A stretch of DNA of 64,000 nt from Dioscorea cayenensis subsp. rotundata. Lineage: Eukaryota; Streptophyta; Magnoliopsida; Dioscoreales; Dioscoreaceae. The notes under the pieces were generated by a model, which saw only the letters and a program-made list of their open reading frames with translations, was not told the DNA's origin and made no database searches. The stretch covers positions 19,696,895-19,760,894 of the forward strand of contig NC_052487.1 in NCBI RefSeq assembly GCF_009730915.1. The letters are read 5' to 3'. Position numbers and translations under genes: made by a program. Shown here piece after piece: positions 60,529-64,000 of this stretch. Each line of letters begins with the position of its first letter. Position 1 is the first letter of the stretch.

Positions 60529-63500
60529 ATGAATAGCACTACGGTTTCTGGTACTCTACGATTTTCTGGCACAATTAATGGACATTCAGTCAAAATTCTC
60601 CTCGATGGGGGCAGTGACGATAGTTTCATTCAACCGAGACTTGCTCGATTTCTGAATTTAGATGTGCAACCGACATCTGCATTCAAGGTCTTAGTGGGCA
60701 ATGGTCAGACATTAGAAGTTACAGGCTGTATCCACCAACTACCAATCTGTGCATGTGGCCACACTTTGACAGCCTCTGCTTTTTTTCTATCGCTCTATAG
60801 CGAGAGCGGAAATCATCCCTAGGCGCCGCTTGGTTGGCCACACTTGGCGCCATGTTGTGGATTATAGCAAGCTCTCCATTCAATTTTTTTCACAAGGGAC
60901 AATTTATTACTTTGCAAGGTGATATGTGGGGTTCTTCCACAGCAGATATCTCTCCACCAATTGAACAGACTATCTTCATCCAAGTCGATTGCTGAATCTT
61001 ATGAGATTTATCCCACTGAACCTGACAATTCAACTGGTGTCAATGCAAAGTGTATGTCTACTATGATCGATGAAACTCAGAAATGATTTTTTTCGCAGAT
61101 ATGCCCGATACTTTTACGAGAATTATTATTAAAGTATCGACGGGTTTTTCTCTCGTCCCAAGTGGTCTTCCTCCTTCCGTAGTCGCAATCATCGTATTCC
61201 TTTACGCATGTATTCACAACCGGTCAAGGTTAGGCCATACCGGTACCCACATAGCCAGAAATCAGAAATTGAATCAATGGTATCTCAAATGTTGCAGGAT
61301 GGAATAATTGAACAGAGTACTAGCCCTTTTTTTCCTCCCCAAAGTGTTGCTAGTTAAAAAAAGAAAGATGGGTCTTGGCGTTTCGCATTGACTATAGAGC
61401 ATTGAATGCAATTACCATTAAGGATGCTTTTTCCCATACCAAAGAATGATGAGTTGCTTGATGAATTACATGGGGCCGTAATTTTCTCCAAATTAGATTT
61501 GAGGTCGCTATCACCAGTGTGTTGTTACACTCAAGATGTATACAAAACGGCATTCCGGACATATCATGGCCATTTTTCAATGGCTTGTCATGCCATTTGG
61601 TTTATCGAATGCGCCTGCCACTTTTCAAGCATTAATGAATGGTATTTTCAGTTTTGCCATGAGGAAATTTGTCTTGATCTTTTTCGATGACATTTTGGTG
61701 TATAGTGTAGATTGGGAAAGCCACATTAAGCATCTGGAGATTGTACTGCTAGCCTTACTTGATAATCATCTCTATGCCAAGTATTCCAAATGCTGTTTTG
61801 GTATGTATCAAATTGACTATTTGGGTCATTTGGTCTCTGCTGAGGGAGTCAAGATGGACACATCAAAAGTGGAATCAATCTTAATCACAAGACTGCAATA
61901 GCCAAACAATTGCGAGGGTTTTTTTGGGACTCAGCGTTACTACCGCAGTTCATACACGATATGCAAAGAATTATGGGACCTCTTACAGATCCGCTAAAAA
62001 AAGATAACTTTCAATGGTCGGATTCACTTCACCGCATTCTTGGAATTGAAAACTTCTATATCATCAGCACCGGTATTGAAATTACCAGATTTTTCGTTAC
62101 CTTTTGTTTTAGAAACAGATGCATCTGGGACGGAATTGAGCTCGTCCCTCACCGTAATAATCACCCGATAGCATTTTTTTCCGTGAAATTGACACCAAAC
62201 ATGCAAAAACAATCACCCTATGTCGTGGAACCTGCTTTACAAATCATCGAGGTCATGGGAAATTCAGACATTATTTGATTGGGCAACGATTTATTATCCT
62301 GACCGATCAGAATCCTTGAAGCACTTATGCCAAGAACAATTCGATACACCCGAACAACAACGGTGGCTACCTAAATTGTTGGGTTATAACTTTTCCATTG
62401 AATATAAAACCCTGGGAAAGAAAAATTTGGTCACTGATGCAATCGTCGAGACAATTTATGGCTTTCTTCTGCTCAGAGTGACATTTTTGAATCAAATTAT
62501 TCAATGCCAATTGAATGATCCTTTTCTCAGGCCGATATGATTCATCACCGCAACAACACAAAACCGTGGATTCACATTATTCGTGGGAAGCACAACATAC
62601 TGTGGTATGATCATAAAATTTTTATTCCTGACAATGGTTCTCTGAAAAATCTTCTTCTGTATGAATTCCATGCTACTCCAGTCGGGGGACATGCTGGTCC
62701 TTACGGACTTTTTACAAGACTTGCTAACCAAAGATATGTGGAAAGGAATGCGACAGGATGTGCTTCACTTTATTCGAAATTGCCTGGTCTGTCAACGGGC
62801 AAAGGAGAGTCATACTCATCCGGGAGGCTTGTTACAACTGCTGCTCTATACCTCATCAAATTTGGGAGGATATAGCAATGGATTTCATATCGGGGCTACC
62901 AAAGATCCAAAGGTTTCTCTCGTGATCATGGTAATTGTTGATCGCTTTGTCCAAATTCGGACATTTTATTCCACTCGAAATCAGATTTTTACAAGTGTTA
63001 GTGTGGTCAAGCTTTCATTCAGAATATAGTTAAACTACATGGAGTTCCCAATTCGATTGTTACTGATCGAGATAGAAGGTTTCTAAGCAAATTCTGGCAA
63101 ACTCTTTTTAAAGCTATGGGAACTACTCTATCAATGTCTTCTTCTTACCACCCGCAAAACAGATGGCCAATCAAGCCCTTAACAAATGTCTTGAGTTGTA
63201 CTCAGGGTGCTTTTGTCTCGTAAAAAAATCCCTGTAAATTGGGTTAATCCATCGCCATGGGCCCACTCGTATAACACTTCATTCCATTACAAAGGTCAGC
63301 AATGTCTCCTTTTAAGATTGTTTTTTTGGAAGGGATCCTCCTCAACTCGCTACCTATTACTCAAATGATCAAGACCCTCCCGAGGTAGCTCTCTTCATCG
63401 CAAAGAATCGAGATCGGGTATTACAACAAACTCAAACAGTAATCTATTGAAGGCTCAAGTGAGAATGAAAAAAATGGCGCATAAAAAGAGGACTCGAAAT

Positions 63501-63973
63501 CTCTTTGAGGTGGGTGATTTTGTATTGGTTAAATTGCAGCCCATACAGCAACATTCCTTGGCCTCGAGGAGAAACCAGAAACTAGGTATGAGATACTTTG
63601 GACCTTTTCGGGTTCTACAGAGAATTGGCACAGTGGCTTACAAACTCCAATTGCCAGACAATGCAAAAATACATCCAGCTTTTCCATGTGTCTTTACTTA
63701 AAAAAATGCCATACTAGTGATAATTTGGTCTCTTCCAAAGATACCATTGTCATTCCTAACTCGATGAGCATGGTCCTCTTCTAGAACCTCGTGCCATTTT
63801 TGCGTAACGTAGATATCTTGCACAATGGCCGGGTGATTCGCCAGGTTTTGGTAAAATGGGAGGATGATTACCATACATGGGAGGATGCCGCTCATGTCGC
63901 CAAGAATTACCCTGACCTTGATCTCGAGGACAAGATCTTTGAAAATGGGGGGTATTGTTACGGGTTCAATTGA
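60529..63973 (+). pseudogene. pol of the chromovirus: PR-RT-RNaseH-IN-chromodomain, many frameshifts
   Basis: Aspartic protease: 'ILLDGGSDDSFIQ' (60529-60822). Reverse transcriptase: 61380-61900, with 'FSKLDLRS' and the catalytic 'FFDDILVYS'. RNase H: about 62100-62460, with 'PFVLETDAS'-like wording and 'LTDQ(N)ESLKHL'-like wording. Integrase: HHCC zinc region 'FHATPVGGHAG...CLVCQRAK' at about 62660-62800, with its catalytic core broken over 62880-63200. Chromodomain: 'VLVKWEDDYHTWED' at about 63848-63890, which places it among chromoviruses, whose chromodomain is thought to steer insertion to particular chromatin. Frames change at least six times, so no working polyprotein is encoded. The final frame reads six codons into the 3' LTR and ends at TGA 63971-63973. 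Confidence 0.88.
63942..63955 (+). other. Polypurine tract
   Basis: 'GAAAATGGGGGGTAT' immediately precedes the 3' LTR, the expected position of the plus-strand primer. Confidence 0.7.
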
Positions 63974-64000
63974 GCAAATGGCGCCAACTGCTGACAAAAG
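63956..64000 (+). repeat. 3' LTR, first 45 bases
   Basis: It starts TGTTACGGGTTCAATTGAGC, matching 58657 onward. After 31 identical bases it reads 'ACTGCTGACAAAAG' against 'TCTGTGACAAAGG' in the 5' LTR, so the LTRs already differ and the insertion is not brand new. The rest is outside the window. Confidence 0.92.

Larger units (their letters stand above)
58657..64000 (+). mobile_element. Ty3/gypsy LTR retrotransposon, chromovirus lineage, continuing past the window
   Basis: A 5' LTR (58657-59371), a primer-binding site, gag, pol with an integrase C-terminal chromodomain, a polypurine tract and the first 45 bases of the 3' LTR are present in canonical order. The two LTR starts sit 5,299 bases apart, so with a 715-base LTR the whole element should be about 6.0 kb. 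Several frameshifts make it non-autonomous as assembled. The putative target-site duplication is TCAGG (58652-58656); its partner should follow the 3' LTR beyond the window. Confidence 0.93.

Noticed and set aside
1-64000. CRISPR arrays, rRNA genes, known plant microRNA precursors
   Set aside because: No regularly spaced direct repeats, no rRNA-like sequence, and none of the common mature microRNAs I checked by eye (for example miR156, miR166, miR172) were seen.

Overview
The window is nuclear DNA of a flowering plant. It is AT-rich, its genes carry GT-AG introns, and every recognisable gene belongs to a plant family: NPR1-type immune regulator, class A heat-shock factor, CC-type glutaredoxin, INDETERMINATE-domain zinc finger and ALA-type P4-ATPase. 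Long microsatellite-rich intergenic stretches and several classes of plant transposon separate them. A monocot is plausible, but the sequence alone does not settle the species. A block of exactly 1,000 Ns (6054-7053) is a scaffold gap.

Layout. 795-3060: 5'-truncated LINE on the minus strand, next to another A-tailed retroposon end. 7054-about 11690: decayed Mutator-like element (MULE) whose left end lies in the gap. It carries a plus-strand Ulp1/C48-type protease gene facing a minus-strand transposase remnant, and its introns and inter-gene space are packed with GTTTAA hexamers. 16862-19190: mitochondrial ribosomal protein bL34m (+). 20172-22032: class A heat-shock factor (+) with perfect heat-shock elements upstream. 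22977-25938: NPR1/NPR3/NPR4-family gene (-). 30015-31115: FHA-domain protein (-) whose N-terminal codons include telomere-like repeats. 33410-33760: intronless CC-type glutaredoxin (+) behind a cluster of ACGT/TGACGTCA elements. 43024-48103: ten-exon phospholipid-flippase (P4-ATPase) gene (+). 54591-56272: IDD-family C2H2 transcription factor (+). 58657-64000: Ty3/gypsy chromovirus with a 5' LTR, decayed gag-pol with chromodomain, and the start of the 3' LTR.

Functional links. The NPR-type protein and the CC-type glutaredoxin belong to families that both work through TGA bZIP factors, and the glutaredoxin has two perfect TGACGTCA sites upstream. The heat-shock factor has heat-shock elements in its own promoter. 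Nothing suggests the genes form a cluster with a shared pathway.

Quality. The heat-shock factor, FHA and P4-ATPase genes contain single-base indels, mostly extra bases in short homopolymers. Discounting them restores complete frames of 348, 332 and 1,211 residues. The other four genes are intact. Assembly error and very recent gene decay are both possible; reads or transcripts would decide.
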